NCBI RefSeq assembly: GCF_008122525.1 | Contig: NZ_VSRV01000001.1 | Coordinates: 2,356,001-2,420,000, forward strand | Direction: 5' to 3' | Origin: Marinomonas sp. IMCC 4694 | Lineage (GTDB): Bacteria; Pseudomonadota; Gammaproteobacteria; Pseudomonadales; Marinomonadaceae | DNA: 64,000 nt | Shown: positions 17,564 through 26,884 of the stretch, in pieces | How the letters are laid out: the number at the start of each line of letters is the position of its first letter | How positions within the stretch are numbered: the stretch's first letter is position 1 | The notes under the pieces: generated by a model | Databases searched by the model: none | Seen by the model: only the letters and a program-made list of their open reading frames with translations | What the model was told of the DNA's origin: nothing | Position numbers and translations under genes: made by a program

Positions 17564-18976
17564 ATGACAACAAAACAAGACACCCCTATTCTTTCGAGTA
17601 CAAAAGCTAAATTCAATTTGCCCTTGTTTTTGGTTATATTCATGACCTTAGTCGTGGGGGGGGTGTCGTATCAGTTTATGACGCTCAACCAATCTTTGGT
17701 GGCAGGGCTTTTGTTTGTTTGTATTGCGCTTTGGGCGACGTCTCTTGTACCGGCATTCTGGCCGGCGTTGGGGTTGTTTGCTTTTGCGACGGCCACGCAG
17801 CTGGCCCCCTCTGAGGTGATTTTTACTGGTTTTCAGTCGTCGACTTTTTGGTTGCTGTTCAGTGGCATGGTGTTTGGTGCAGCGATTAACCATACCGGAC
17901 TCAACCGTCGCGCCACGCGCTTATTAATGCTGGTATTGGGCAACAGTTACCAAGGCACCATCATCAAAATTGCTTTTTTTGCCATGGGGCTGGCGTTTTT
18001 AATTCCTTCTGGTGTGGGGCGTGTGGTCTTAATCGTTCCCATTATCGCATCGCTAGCCGACCATTTTGGCTACGACCAAGAGTCCAATGGCCGCAAAGGC
18101 ATGTTGCTGGCCGCAGCGTTTGGCACGTTTTTGCCCGCGTTTTCTATTTTGCCTGCAAACGCACCTAATATGTTGCTTTCTGGTATGGTCGAAGCGCTCT
18201 ACACCACTCCTTTTTCGTATTGGGAATACTTGCTTTTGCATTTTCCGGTTTTAGGTTTAGGCAAACTGCTTGTTCTTATTGGCGTGATTTTGTGGCTGTT
18301 TCCCGACAAGGCGCCCAATGATGCGATTCAGGCCAGTATTGAAAAATCCACCGTTAGCAAAATCGAAATCCGTTTATTGTTTGTATTGTGTGGCTGTTTC
18401 GCGTTTTGGTTTACCGACGCTTTGCACCACATTTCAGCCGGTTGGATTGGTTTAATAGCGGCACTCGTTTGCTTGTGGCCCAGCGCAGGGCTCACGGGCA
18501 AAAATGCCTTAGACAAAGACATTCAATACGGCACTTTGTTTTTTGCGGCCGGTATTATTGGTTTGAGTGCCATTATTGCGCACTCCGGTTTGGGCACTAT
18601 CTTGGTCAACTATTTAACGGATACCATCCCCTTTTCAGCCGATGCGGCGCTGATAAATCTGAGCTTACTCACGCTCATTTCCACCTGCGTTGCGGTCGTG
18701 ACCAATCTGGCTGGCGTGCCTGCGATTATGACGCCTATGGCGGAGCACCTTGCCGACATCACCGGCTTATCCACCAACGCCGTACTGATGACGCAAGTCA
18801 TGGCGTTTTCTAATGTTCTGCTGCCTTACCAAGCGCCTCCGCTGATCACCGCTATCGCCCTTAGCAACTTATCTGTCAGCGCTGTTACTAAGGTATGCTT
18901 AGCCACTTTTGCGCTGACCTGCGTTATTTTATTGCCTTTGAATCTTTTGTGGTGGCATCTGTTAGCAATGTTTTAA
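17564..18976 (+). CDS. SLC13/DASS-family anion transporter
   Basis: 470-residue inner-membrane protein with about 11-12 hydrophobic helices of the divalent anion:Na+ symporter / ArsB-NhaD superfamily. Features: FQSSTFWLLFSGMVFGAAINHTGL, the conserved FLIPSGVGRVVLIVPI block of the first half, and the VVTNLAGVPAIMTPMAEHL repeat of the second half. The substrate (dicarboxylate, sulfate or other anion) cannot be read from the sequence. The 67-bp gap after argC has no terminator, so the two may be co-transcribed. A run of seven G at 17656-17662 inside the gene is a possible slippage point, but the frame is open. Confidence 0.8.
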   Translation: MTTKQDTPILSSTKAKFNLPLFLVIFMTLVVGGVSYQFMTLNQSLVAGLLFVCIALWATSLVPAFWPALGLFAFATATQLAPSEVIFTGFQSSTFWLLFSGMVFGAAINHTGLNRRATRLLMLVLGNSYQGTIIKIAFFAMGLAFLIPSGVGRVVLIVPIIASLADHFGYDQESNGRKGMLLAAAFGTFLPAFSILPANAPNMLLSGMVEALYTTPFSYWEYLLLHFPVLGLGKLLVLIGVILWLFPDKAPNDAIQASIEKSTVSKIEIRLLFVLCGCFAFWFTDALHHISAGWIGLIAALVCLWPSAGLTGKNALDKDIQYGTLFFAAGIIGLSAIIAHSGLGTILVNYLTDTIPFSADAALINLSLLTLISTCVAVVTNLAGVPAIMTPMAEHLADITGLSTNAVLMTQVMAFSNVLLPYQAPPLITAIALSNLSVSAVTKVCLATFALTCVILLPLNLLWWHLLAMF

Positions 18977-19128
18977 CCCCTAACCACCATGACGGTATTA
19001 ACAAAAAAATGCCCGTTTCTCTTCTGTAAATAAGGCGCTAAAACGCATTTCAAAACAGCTTTTTGACCGAAAATATCGTATTATCCTCGACCATAGCCAT
19101 TAACCCAGCATTCGACTTATTGATTCCT

Positions 19129-20742
19129 ATGATACGACTTTCCAATATTCAGCTTCCCCTTGACCACAATGACGACGCCATCCAACAGGCTATCTTGTCT
19201 TTACTTGGTATTACGCCCGAGCAACTGGTGCATGTTAATGTGTTCCGCCGCGGTTACGATGCCCGTAAAAAAACCAATATTTTTCTGATTTATACCCTGG
19301 ACGTCACCACCACCTGCGACGACGCTTTACTCGCTAAATTTGCAGATCACCCGCAAATCAAAACCACACCGGATTTAGACTATCACCCGGTCGCGCAGGC
19401 GCCCGCAACGCTGACCGAACGCCCAATAGTGATCGGCTTTGGCCCTTGTGGTTTATTGGCGGCGTTAGTATTGGCGCAAATGGGCTACAAGCCCATCGTA
19501 TTAGAGCGTGGTAAAGAAGTGCGCGAGCGCACCAAGGATACCTTTGGTTTTTGGCGTAAAAAAGTACTCAACACCGAATCCAACGTACAATTTGGTGAAG
19601 GCGGCGCTGGCACCTTTTCAGACGGCAAACTCTACAGCCAAGTGAAAGACCCAAAACAATACAGCCGAAAAGTGTTGCATGAATTTGTCGCTGCCGGTGC
19701 ACCAGATGAAATTTTATACGTCAGCAAACCCCACATCGGCACCTTTAAATTGGTCGCTATGGTGGAAAAAATGCGCGCCCAAATCATCGAGCTAGGTGGA
19801 GAAATTCGCTTTAGCTGCCGTGTGGATGATTTACACATTGAAGACGGACAAATCACCGGCGTCACCTTAGCCGACGGCGAACAACTGCATTCCAAACACA
19901 TCGCCATTGCCATCGGTCACAGTGCCCGCGACACTTTCGAAATGATCCACAAAAAAGGCGTTTACATCGAAGCCAAGCCTTTTTCCGTAGGCTTTCGTAT
20001 CGAGCACGAACAATCAGCCATCGACAAAGCCCGTTTTGGTCCCAATGCAGGCAATGAGATTTTAGGCGCCGCTGATTACAAACTGGTTCACCATTGTAAG
20101 AACGGCCGCTCCGTTTACAGCTTCTGTATGTGCCCTGGTGGCACCGTGGTTGCCGCTACGTCAGAAGAACATCGCGTCGTGACCAATGGCATGAGCCAAT
20201 ATTCCCGTAACGAACGTAACGCCAACAGCGCCATTGTGGTCGGCATCGACCCATCCGATTACCCCGGCGGGCCATTAGCGGGTATTGAATTTCAAAGAGA
20301 ATTAGAAAGCTTGGCGTACGTGATGGGTGGCAGTAACTACGACGCCCCTGCGCAAACCGTCGGGGCGTTTTTACGTAATGAAACCCCAGCGCAACTGGGT
20401 ACGGTCGAACCGTCGTTCAAACCGGGGATCAAACTCACCAACTTAGCCGATGCTCTACCGGACTTTTGTATCGAAGCGATCCGCGAAGCCATCCCCGCAT
20501 TTAACCGGAAAATCAAAGGCTTTGCCTTCGACGACGCCTTACTCACGGGCGTTGAAACTCGCACCTCGGCGCCGATTAACATTACCCGCGACCGCGACCG
20601 CTACGAAAGCATCAACACCAAAGGACTCTACCCAGCAGGCGAAGGCGCAGGCTACGCCGGCGGTATCATGTCCGCCGCCATCGACGGCATCAAAATCGCC
20701 GAAGCCATGGCATTGAGTATCAACGCTAAGACCTCGGCCTAA
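19129..20742 (+). CDS. NAD(P)/FAD-dependent dehydrogenase, COG2509 type
   Basis: 537 residues from the ATG at 19129; a TTG 66 bp upstream would add 22 residues unlike the family, and neither start has a good ribosome site. N-terminal ferredoxin-like/ACT-like part (1-100), then an FAD Rossmann motif GFGPCGLLAALVLAQMG and a following VLERG, EGGAGTFSDGKLY, and a closing GAGYAGGIMSAAIDGIKIAEA dinucleotide block. This is the widely conserved uncharacterised FAD-dependent dehydrogenase group. Its substrate is unknown. Single gene ended by the hairpin at 20745-20776. Confidence 0.8.
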   Translation: MIRLSNIQLPLDHNDDAIQQAILSLLGITPEQLVHVNVFRRGYDARKKTNIFLIYTLDVTTTCDDALLAKFADHPQIKTTPDLDYHPVAQAPATLTERPIVIGFGPCGLLAALVLAQMGYKPIVLERGKEVRERTKDTFGFWRKKVLNTESNVQFGEGGAGTFSDGKLYSQVKDPKQYSRKVLHEFVAAGAPDEILYVSKPHIGTFKLVAMVEKMRAQIIELGGEIRFSCRVDDLHIEDGQITGVTLADGEQLHSKHIAIAIGHSARDTFEMIHKKGVYIEAKPFSVGFRIEHEQSAIDKARFGPNAGNEILGAADYKLVHHCKNGRSVYSFCMCPGGTVVAATSEEHRVVTNGMSQYSRNERNANSAIVVGIDPSDYPGGPLAGIEFQRELESLAYVMGGSNYDAPAQTVGAFLRNETPAQLGTVEPSFKPGIKLTNLADALPDFCIEAIREAIPAFNRKIKGFAFDDALLTGVETRTSAPINITRDRDRYESINTKGLYPAGEGAGYAGGIMSAAIDGIKIAEAMALSINAKTSA

Positions 20743-20744
20743 TA

Positions 20745-20776
20745 AAAATAGGGATGCTACTTAGCACCCCTATTTT
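20745..20776. terminator. Bidirectional terminator
   Basis: 15-bp arms with one mismatch closing on a 2-base apparent loop, flanked by A and T runs on either side. It sits between the convergent FAD dehydrogenase gene and the hydratase-like gene and can serve both. Confidence 0.85.
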
Positions 20777-20810
20777 ACTTATTTACAACACTCACTTCTC
20801 ACTGGCTTTA

Positions 20811-21491
20811 TTACACTAGACCAAAGCTAACAACACTTTCATTCTGATTAATAACACGATTCACACCTATCGACTCGGCGGCAAGTACTAATCCATTTAA
20901 GGTTCCGGTAATAAAAAAGTAGTCTTTATTACCGTAGCCACGCTGAATACATTGCATTAGCCCTTCCTCTAAGACAGTTTTTTTCTCGGCAATGACATCG
21001 TTCACATTAACTGAAAATCGATAGGCTTGGTTTCCTGCTGAAAACGTCATCTCACCAACGACGGGCTGGTTCGATAATAAAACACCGTAATTAAAATAAA
21101 AATCACAAGCCGGATGGTTCGTTGGGTGAATCGCTGGGCGAATCAGTTCCACCGCCGCGAAAGCCGGCAAAGACTCGACTAAACCAGACACATTTTTAAT
21201 GTCGCGTGGAACAAAGGGCTGAAAACAGACTTCCAATTCCGTGCCGTTTATTACTTGATTGTCAATCGATATCCCAAAGGCGGGCAGCACCTGAAAATCA
21301 AAAATAGGCGATACGATCAATACCCCCTCTTGCTTCACGATCTTCCACCCCGCAACCGTGGCGCCTTTGGCCACCAGTTCTGCAATCAAAGCATCCTGAG
21401 CGGCACACAGTGCCTCGAAAGACGCCGTTAACGACAAGGAAGTATCATGGATATATTGATTTAATCGCTGAGAATATTCTTCGTACATCAT
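20811..21491 (-). CDS. Possible 2-oxo-alkenoate hydratase / FAH-superfamily protein
   Basis: 226 residues. The layout resembles the MhpD/DmpE/HpaH hydratase group: an N-terminal helix, GWKIVKQEGVLIVSPIFD around 48-65 (compare the GYKIG..SP.. block), an acidic LEVCFQPFVPRDI segment (metal-ligand region in hydratases), and a late TGTLNGLVLAAESIGV stretch. In catabolism such enzymes hydrate 2-hydroxypentadienoates after ring cleavage. Metal ligands are not clear enough to be sure of activity. It stands alone; a link to mobA 4 kb away is only possible. Confidence 0.45.
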   Translation of the reverse strand: MMYEEYSQRLNQYIHDTSLSLTASFEALCAAQDALIAELVAKGATVAGWKIVKQEGVLIVSPIFDFQVLPAFGISIDNQVINGTELEVCFQPFVPRDIKNVSGLVESLPAFAAVELIRPAIHPTNHPACDFYFNYGVLLSNQPVVGEMTFSAGNQAYRFSVNVNDVIAEKKTVLEEGLMQCIQRGYGNKDYFFITGTLNGLVLAAESIGVNRVINQNESVVSFGLV

Positions 21492-21624
21492 AAACTGAAT
21501 TCCGTTTGGTTAAAAAACTGACGCTTTAAAAAACTTTTCATGCACTCTATTACGTGTCAGTTTCTTTGGGTATTTTACCTGTGAAAACCTTTTTTATAGT
21601 TGCTTATCTCGCTTGGGCAATAGA

Positions 21625-21919
21625 ATGAAAACCCCTGCAGCTCAACTTAGTAAAACGTCTAAAAGCACAAACTCTGAAAAAATCCCCCCGAAAATCGATT
21701 TAATAAAGCTAGGCAGCGCGTCATCAATCAACGATGGAAATGATGCTTCCGGAAATAGCGGAAGAACGCAGAAGAATGGAAAAAGCAGGCATGTTCATCG
21801 CAGACAATCATCAGAATGACGACGACCCAAGCAAACTACAGCCTTCAATGGAGGATCTACTTGAGGATCTGCTTAACAAATTTTCGGGACAAAAAACGAT
21901 TTTTTTGGCTATTTTTTAA
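21625..21919 (+). other. Two overlapping short frames, possible small or decayed gene
   Basis: Within a 602-bp stretch without a firm gene (21492-22093). One frame opens at the ATG at 21625 and runs to 21819 (Lys/Ser/Asn rich). A second, one frame over, opens at 21734 and runs to 21919 with a more protein-like helical, charged sequence (PEIAEERRRMEKAGMF, then acidic MEDLLEDLLNKF). A single frameshift near 21735 would join them into one protein of about 98 residues. Neither start has a strong ribosome site. I do not recognise either. They could be a small gene broken by a frameshift, or noise. Confidence 0.3.
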
Positions 21920-22018
21920 ATAATATCAACAACTTAAACCGTATCTTGAAGAATATTATGAAGCAATTTTTCACCAAGACACTTATTTTTGATTGTTAAC
22001 ATCCCACCGTATTTGCAA

Positions 22019-22050
22019 TGAGGTTAAAGGGTACCTCCCCTTTAACCTCA
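22019..22050 (-). terminator. Strong hairpin downstream of the SPOR lipoprotein gene
   Basis: Perfect 12-bp stem (22019-22030 with 22039-22050) with an 8-base loop, 44 bp past the lipoprotein stop on the minus strand. There is no T tract on either strand, so it may be a 3' stabilising hairpin rather than an intrinsic terminator. Confidence 0.6.
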
Positions 22051-22093
22051 TAATAAGGTTTATAAAGTTTTCGCCATACCTCTCACAATCGCT

Positions 22094-22810
22094 CTACAGG
22101 GTTTCGCCGTTGTATTGGGTCACTAGGCAATCGCCGCCTTTTTGCTTGAGCATGTTGCAAAAATCTTTGCTGAAGGATTTGTTGATAAAAGGTCCAACTT
22201 TGAGCTGGTACATGGTTCGGCCGTTGATGTTTTTTGAGTTTACTAACGGCACTAAGCCGTCAAACGCGGTTGGATTGGCGCTTTGCACTATTCGCCATCC
22301 GCGTGCGGCTTCATCACGATTGGCATAAGACGCCAATTGCACGCCAGACTGAACCTCTGAGGACACTGGCACTGGTGCGGCGGTTTTGGCTGGGGTGTTT
22401 TCTTGCACCGCCATGGCCACCATTGGTTCAGCGGACCGGGGCTCTTGAATGGGCGCCGACAACACCACGGGAGCCACGTTGATAGAGGGCATATTTTCAT
22501 TGCTGGCCACCAAACCGGAGGCGTTGTTGAGTGAGGAATCATTCAAGGGTGAATCGGTTATAGCAGAGGCTTCCGAGCCAAATAGCGGTGAGTTTTGTGG
22601 CCCGCCATTTTGCTTCAAGCTGGCTATTTCAGCTTCCAAGGCGTCGATACGATCCAATTTTGTTTGCACTGTTTGCCATTGCTCGTCATGTGATCGAACT
22701 TTGTCTTGCAGGTCCCCATAGGTCATGAAGGTGTTTTTTTCGTCCATTGATGAGCAAGCGCCTAATGACACCCCTGCCATCACTAATATCAGTGTTTTTG
22801 ACATTGTCAT
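22094..22810 (-). CDS. SPOR-domain lipoprotein
   Basis: 238 residues from the ATG at 22810, which has GGAG 9 bases upstream; a longer frame to 22879 overlaps the upstream gene. Signal peptide with lipobox LGAC, the lipidated Cys being residue 19. A coiled-coil-like segment (about 35-65), a long Ser/Pro/Ala low-complexity linker, and a C-terminal SPOR domain (about 155-235: GVQLASYANRDEAARGW, YQLKVGPF, CNMLKQKGGDCLV). SPOR domains bind denuded septal peptidoglycan, so an envelope or division role is likely. It is downstream of the YqaA-like gene and overlaps its regulatory space. Confidence 0.85.
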   Translation of the reverse strand: MTMSKTLILVMAGVSLGACSSMDEKNTFMTYGDLQDKVRSHDEQWQTVQTKLDRIDALEAEIASLKQNGGPQNSPLFGSEASAITDSPLNDSSLNNASGLVASNENMPSINVAPVVLSAPIQEPRSAEPMVAMAVQENTPAKTAAPVPVSSEVQSGVQLASYANRDEAARGWRIVQSANPTAFDGLVPLVNSKNINGRTMYQLKVGPFINKSFSKDFCNMLKQKGGDCLVTQYNGETL

Positions 22811-22833
22811 GTTTTCGTTCTCCGTATACATCA

Positions 22834-23331
22834 TTAGGGTAGAAGGTTGCCATTGAGTAAGATAACCTGCTGACCCCATAAAACTAAGGCATAACGCGCC
22901 GCTTTACCAATAAAAACCAAGGGTAAAAAGTACTTCAAGGGCGTTCGTAATACACCCGATATTAAAGCAATCCCATCTCCAACAATAGGCAGCCAAGTGA
23001 ATAATAAGCTGTAAACACCATAACGGTTAAAAAAACGTGCCGCCTTTGCTCGTCCGCTGGGGTTTACAGGAAACCACCTCTTGTGTTCATAACGCACTAA
23101 ATATCGGCCCAACCACCAATTCGTCAGCCCGCCAAGCGTGTTGCCCATGCTGGCCCAACACCCTAAAAACACTAAGGATAGGCTCTCATCATTGGCGTAA
23201 TACAAGAGCAACGCTTCTGAGCCAAAAGGTAACAGCGTCGCCGATAAAAAAGACGCCGCAAAGAGAAAAAGATAGTCCAAATTCGCTCGCTTATTAGGTT
23301 TGAGCACTGCAAAAACGCAGGGAAGCATCAA
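22834..23331 (-). CDS. YqaA-like SNARE-associated (DedA-type) membrane protein
   Basis: Up to 165 residues, with a hydrophobic N-terminus LFLFAASFLSATLLPFGSEALLLYY and GNTLGGLTNWWLGRYL, the pattern of YqaA and the VTT/DedA superfamily. The mid-region RYGVYSLLFTWLPIVGDGIALISGVLR contains the conserved Gly-Asp block. The first 17 residues from the ATG at 23331 have no family match and no ribosome site, so the real start may be the TTG at 23280. Function in DedA-like proteins is thought to be lipid scrambling/transport; for YqaA it is not established. Ends 23 bp before the lipoprotein start, so the two are probably one transcript. Confidence 0.8.
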   Translation of the reverse strand: MMLPCVFAVLKPNKRANLDYLFLFAASFLSATLLPFGSEALLLYYANDESLSLVFLGCWASMGNTLGGLTNWWLGRYLVRYEHKRWFPVNPSGRAKAARFFNRYGVYSLLFTWLPIVGDGIALISGVLRTPLKYFLPLVFIGKAARYALVLWGQQVILLNGNLLP

Positions 23332-23625
23332 GCGCTTTTAAGGCATGTGCTGGTGGAATTTAAGCATATACAAAAAACCCTACAACCGGCAACTAAACAG
23401 CCCACTCAAGTGGCAATTCCACGGGCAATTCAACTCATAATAGCGCGCTATTGGGTCGTTTTAGGTTTGTATTTAGCCGAGGAAACAGTGGCCATTGAGG
23501 TGCCTTGAAAAGGCGCTCAATGGTTTTTTTTGCTCCTATTTTGTGCACATAATACCTTTAAATGAGCCATCTGGACTCTTTTTTACAATTAAGTGAAAAA
23601 GAAGTCTCTTTAGTGCGTTAACTTA
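23332..23625. other. Gene-free stretch upstream of the glycogen operon
   Basis: No convincing protein frame. It contains an intrinsic terminator (23492-23531) with no plus-strand gene in front of it, preceded at about 23431 by a CATAAT hexamer and an inverted GCGCGC block. That combination would fit a short untranslated RNA of roughly 90 nt, or an attenuated leader of the operon that starts at 23733. Confidence 0.35.
23492..23531 (+). terminator. Orphan intrinsic terminator
   Basis: CCATTGAG/CTCAATGG arms with an inner GCCTT/AAGGC stem interrupted by a small internal loop, then eight T residues (23524-23531). The nearest plus-strand gene upstream ends nearly 2.8 kb away, so it ends some other transcript or acts in a leader. 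Confidence 0.85.
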
Positions 23626-23655
23626 TTGGTGACTGTCATTAAGTTTGGGTATAGT
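23626..23655 (+). promoter_or_regulatory. Predicted promoter of the glycogen operon
   Basis: TTGGTG (23626-23631), 18-bp spacer, TATAGT (23650-23655), about 78 bp before the first gene. If this is the main promoter, the terminator at 23492-23531 lies upstream of it and is not an attenuator. Confidence 0.45.
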
Positions 23656-23732
23656 GATTTTCAAATCGACTCATCAATAGGGTTTGAGTAACATTCACCG
23701 TTTAAAACAAACGCGTTTTTAAAGGATCGAAC

Positions 23733-26700
23733 ATGGCGTCTGATACGCAAGATAAGCTAGATTCTCTTTACCAACACATTCAAGCCGTCATTTTGTCCCG
23801 ACAACATCCCGTTACCGGCTTGTTTCCCGCCAGTACGAGCATAAATAATCACGGTAATTATACCGACGCCTGGGTGCGAGATAATGTGTACAGCATTCAG
23901 GCGGTTTGGGCGTTGTATTTGGCGTATAACCGCGCCTCTAACCCACAAAAACGTGCCGATGAATTAGAACTTTCCTGTGTCAAAATGATGCGAGGTTTGC
24001 TGTTCGCGATGATGCGACAGTCCCACAAAGTTGAATCGTTTAAGCACAGCTTAGACCCGAAAGACGCCCTGCATGCTAAATACGATACCAAAACGGGTCT
24101 GGAAGCGGTCGCTGACGATGCCTGGGGGCATTTACAAATCGACGCCACCAGCTTTTACCTGCTGATGCTGGCACAAATGACCAAAGCCGGGAGTAAAATG
24201 ATTTTTTCCCGCGATGAGTTTAACTTCATTCAGAATCTTATTTACTACATTTCACGTACCTATCGCACGCCAGATTACGGTATTTGGGAACGGGGTAATA
24301 AAGTTAATAACGGCAAAGCTGAGATCAATGCCAGCTCTGTGGGAATGGCAAAAGCCGCCATGGAAGCGCTGGATGGGTTAAATTTGTTCGGTGACAATGG
24401 GCCTGAATGGGCGGTGATTCACTCCTTCGCAGACGCGGTTTCACGCGCTGGGTCTGTGCTGCAATCGTTACTGCCCAAAGAGTCTCGCTCAAAAGAAGTC
24501 GACAGCGCGGTATTGAGCATTATTGGCTTCCCTGCGTTTGCGGTGAACGATGAGAAACTCGCCAAACGCACCCGTCATGAAATCATCAGTAAATTGGGCG
24601 GTGAATATGGCTGCAAACGCTTCTTACTCGATGGACACCAGTCGGAACTCGAAGACCAAACGCGTATTTATTATGAGTACGATGAACTGATTAACTTTGA
24701 GCACATCGAGTCAGAATGGCCGCTGTTTTTTACGTATTTGTATATAGATCGATTATTCGCAAGAGACTGGGAAAGTGCGAACTATTATCGCCATAAATTA
24801 GAGTCTTTGATGGTCGAGAAAGACGGTCAAATGCTGCTGCCAGAATTGTATTACGTGCCGCAAGAATGCATTTTGGCAGAAAAAGAAAAGCCCGGATCAC
24901 AAAAACGGGTACCCAATGACAACTTGCCTCTGGTCTGGGCGCAAAGCTTGTTCTTAGTCGGAAAAATGCTCGATGAAGAGCTGATCACCACCGACGATTT
25001 AGACCCTCTTGGTTTGCACCGAATTCAATATCGCCCTAATAAAGCCACCACATCTATGGTGATTTTGGCGCAAAACGACAAGGTAAAACAGAAGTTGATC
25101 AATGCCGGTTGCTTGTGTCAGACGCTGGAAGACATCGCGCCACTCCAAGTCATCAGTGCGGAACAATTGGTCCAGACGTACCGTCACCTTGGCGCATCGG
25201 ATACCTTGGGGCTGACTGGCCGACCAAACCGTGCGTTAAACAGCCTAGCGACGTCGCAAGCCTTTAACATCAATGATGAAAGCTTTTTGTGCTTGTCATG
25301 GATTCAAAACGAAGACAAAGATTACCGTAAAATCGACCCGACTCTTTTTCAAGCCCACATTCGTAACGAATTAAAGATCATTGCGGACCATTGGTATTAT
25401 CAGGCTAATGCGGTGTTCACCATTTTGATTGATGACGCCATGAGTGAAATGAAAGGCTGCGATGAGTTATTTGAATTTATTCGTTTGTTGCAAAAACGCG
25501 AGCACGACGAGTTTCGTGTAATTCCCCAGTCGGCTAAAAATGCGTTTAAATCGGGCAACCGTCGATCGATTATGATCAACACTCTGGATCAGCAACCGCT
25601 GCGCACCAAAGTGCCACTGCACGATGCACCTTGGCCGTTGTCTGCAACACCCAAAGCCTACGATTCCGCGGCGCAAAAAACCGCAGACACAGAAACGCTG
25701 TTAAACCAGCTGCTTGAGCAACCTGATATAAATCAAGCGGTTGATTGCTTGATGGAGCTAGGGCGTCGCCGCGCCCTAATGAACACCATCTCGAATTCAA
25801 CGCCAGCCGTCACGGCGTACAAAGTATTAACCAGTGTGTATTTTCAGGCGCTTCTGACCGAACAATGGCGCCCAGCGCGTCAGCTTTATTCATTACTGCT
25901 GAAGCCCTCTACCGACTTGGCGACCTACATCGCAGATATAACGGTTCGTCAGCGACTGTTGGTGATTGGTGAAACCCCCGAAACCGAAATAGCCATTCGT
26001 TCTCCGCTTCATCAAGATGTGATTTTAGAAAAATTAAGCAGTGTGTCCACGTCGTCTATCGGGCTGGTTATTTGCCATGAGTTGATCGCCATTGCCGGAA
26101 CGCTGATAAAAGTCAACCCAGATTTCTTCTCGGGGGTGCGCACTATTCGAATTTATAACCTTGCTGTGTTGTGCGCTCGCCAGTTTGACCCTGAAGAAAC
26201 CGCCGCGGTTTACGATACCTTATCTCACGTATCACCCAGTGAGCTTTACGAAACGCTCAAACAAGTGTTACAACAAAAGCACAGTGAATATACGCATGTT
26301 GCGAGTAATTTACGCTACCACCACAGCACAGATGCCCAAAGCAAAATGAAAGATGTAGACTGGTTTGATTGGCGTGCCGAACAGGGCATGATAACCAAGC
26401 TGCCTGAATCTATGCTATTGCAGCTTTGGGAAAGTTTAAGCCATGCCAACACCATTGTATTTGGTGACATGCAAAGTAAAACGGCGCTGGATTGCAAGCG
26501 CGCCCTAAGCTCCATGACACCAGGTGAAGATACGTTCGCGCTACTAATAGAAACGCTAACCTCTGACATTCACCCTAGCTGGTATAAGAGCCTTATTTTT
26601 GAAGGTCTTTACGCGTTTATCCAGTTTTGTCAGCAACATAAAAATTGCAAATTTGAACAAGAAATTAATTTACCTGTTGTAGTCACACAAGCTGCTTTAG

Positions 26701-26858
26701 ACCATGCTAAACAGTCTCAAGTCAATCACTCTGAAGACAGCTTAACGGACGCCGCGCTGGATGAATTTGCCCAATTAACACCCAACAAAGTCAATCAATA
26801 TTTACGTTGGGCTGTGAGCAAACTACACAGTCATCAGCACCAAAATACATCGAGTTAA
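23733..26858 (+). CDS. Phosphorylase-kinase alpha/beta-like (GH15-related) protein
   Basis: 1041 residues. The N-terminal half is a glucoamylase-like (GH15) alpha-toroid as in the regulatory alpha and beta subunits of animal phosphorylase b kinase: LFPASTSINNHGNYTDAWVRDNVYSIQAVWALYLAY (45-80), DDAWGHLQIDATSFYLLML, INASSVGMAKAAMEAL, LEDQTRIYYEYDELINFEHIESEWPLFFTYL. The C-terminal half has long helical stretches like the PhK C-terminal region. The bacterium has no sign here of the PhK catalytic subunit. Position as first gene before glgB and glgX implies a role in glycogen turnover. Either glucan hydrolysis/binding or a regulatory function is possible; which one is not known. Confidence 0.8.
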   Translation: MASDTQDKLDSLYQHIQAVILSRQHPVTGLFPASTSINNHGNYTDAWVRDNVYSIQAVWALYLAYNRASNPQKRADELELSCVKMMRGLLFAMMRQSHKVESFKHSLDPKDALHAKYDTKTGLEAVADDAWGHLQIDATSFYLLMLAQMTKAGSKMIFSRDEFNFIQNLIYYISRTYRTPDYGIWERGNKVNNGKAEINASSVGMAKAAMEALDGLNLFGDNGPEWAVIHSFADAVSRAGSVLQSLLPKESRSKEVDSAVLSIIGFPAFAVNDEKLAKRTRHEIISKLGGEYGCKRFLLDGHQSELEDQTRIYYEYDELINFEHIESEWPLFFTYLYIDRLFARDWESANYYRHKLESLMVEKDGQMLLPELYYVPQECILAEKEKPGSQKRVPNDNLPLVWAQSLFLVGKMLDEELITTDDLDPLGLHRIQYRPNKATTSMVILAQNDKVKQKLINAGCLCQTLEDIAPLQVISAEQLVQTYRHLGASDTLGLTGRPNRALNSLATSQAFNINDESFLCLSWIQNEDKDYRKIDPTLFQAHIRNELKIIADHWYYQANAVFTILIDDAMSEMKGCDELFEFIRLLQKREHDEFRVIPQSAKNAFKSGNRRSIMINTLDQQPLRTKVPLHDAPWPLSATPKAYDSAAQKTADTETLLNQLLEQPDINQAVDCLMELGRRRALMNTISNSTPAVTAYKVLTSVYFQALLTEQWRPARQLYSLLLKPSTDLATYIADITVRQRLLVIGETPETEIAIRSPLHQDVILEKLSSVSTSSIGLVICHELIAIAGTLIKVNPDFFSGVRTIRIYNLAVLCARQFDPEETAAVYDTLSHVSPSELYETLKQVLQQKHSEYTHVASNLRYHHSTDAQSKMKDVDWFDWRAEQGMITKLPESMLLQLWESLSHANTIVFGDMQSKTALDCKRALSSMTPGEDTFALLIETLTSDIHPSWYKSLIFEGLYAFIQFCQQHKNCKFEQEINLPVVVTQAALDHAKQSQVNHSEDSLTDAALDEFAQLTPNKVNQYLRWAVSKLHSHQHQNTSS

Positions 26859-26884
26859 CAAGCTTACGCTTGCTGGAGAAGTGA

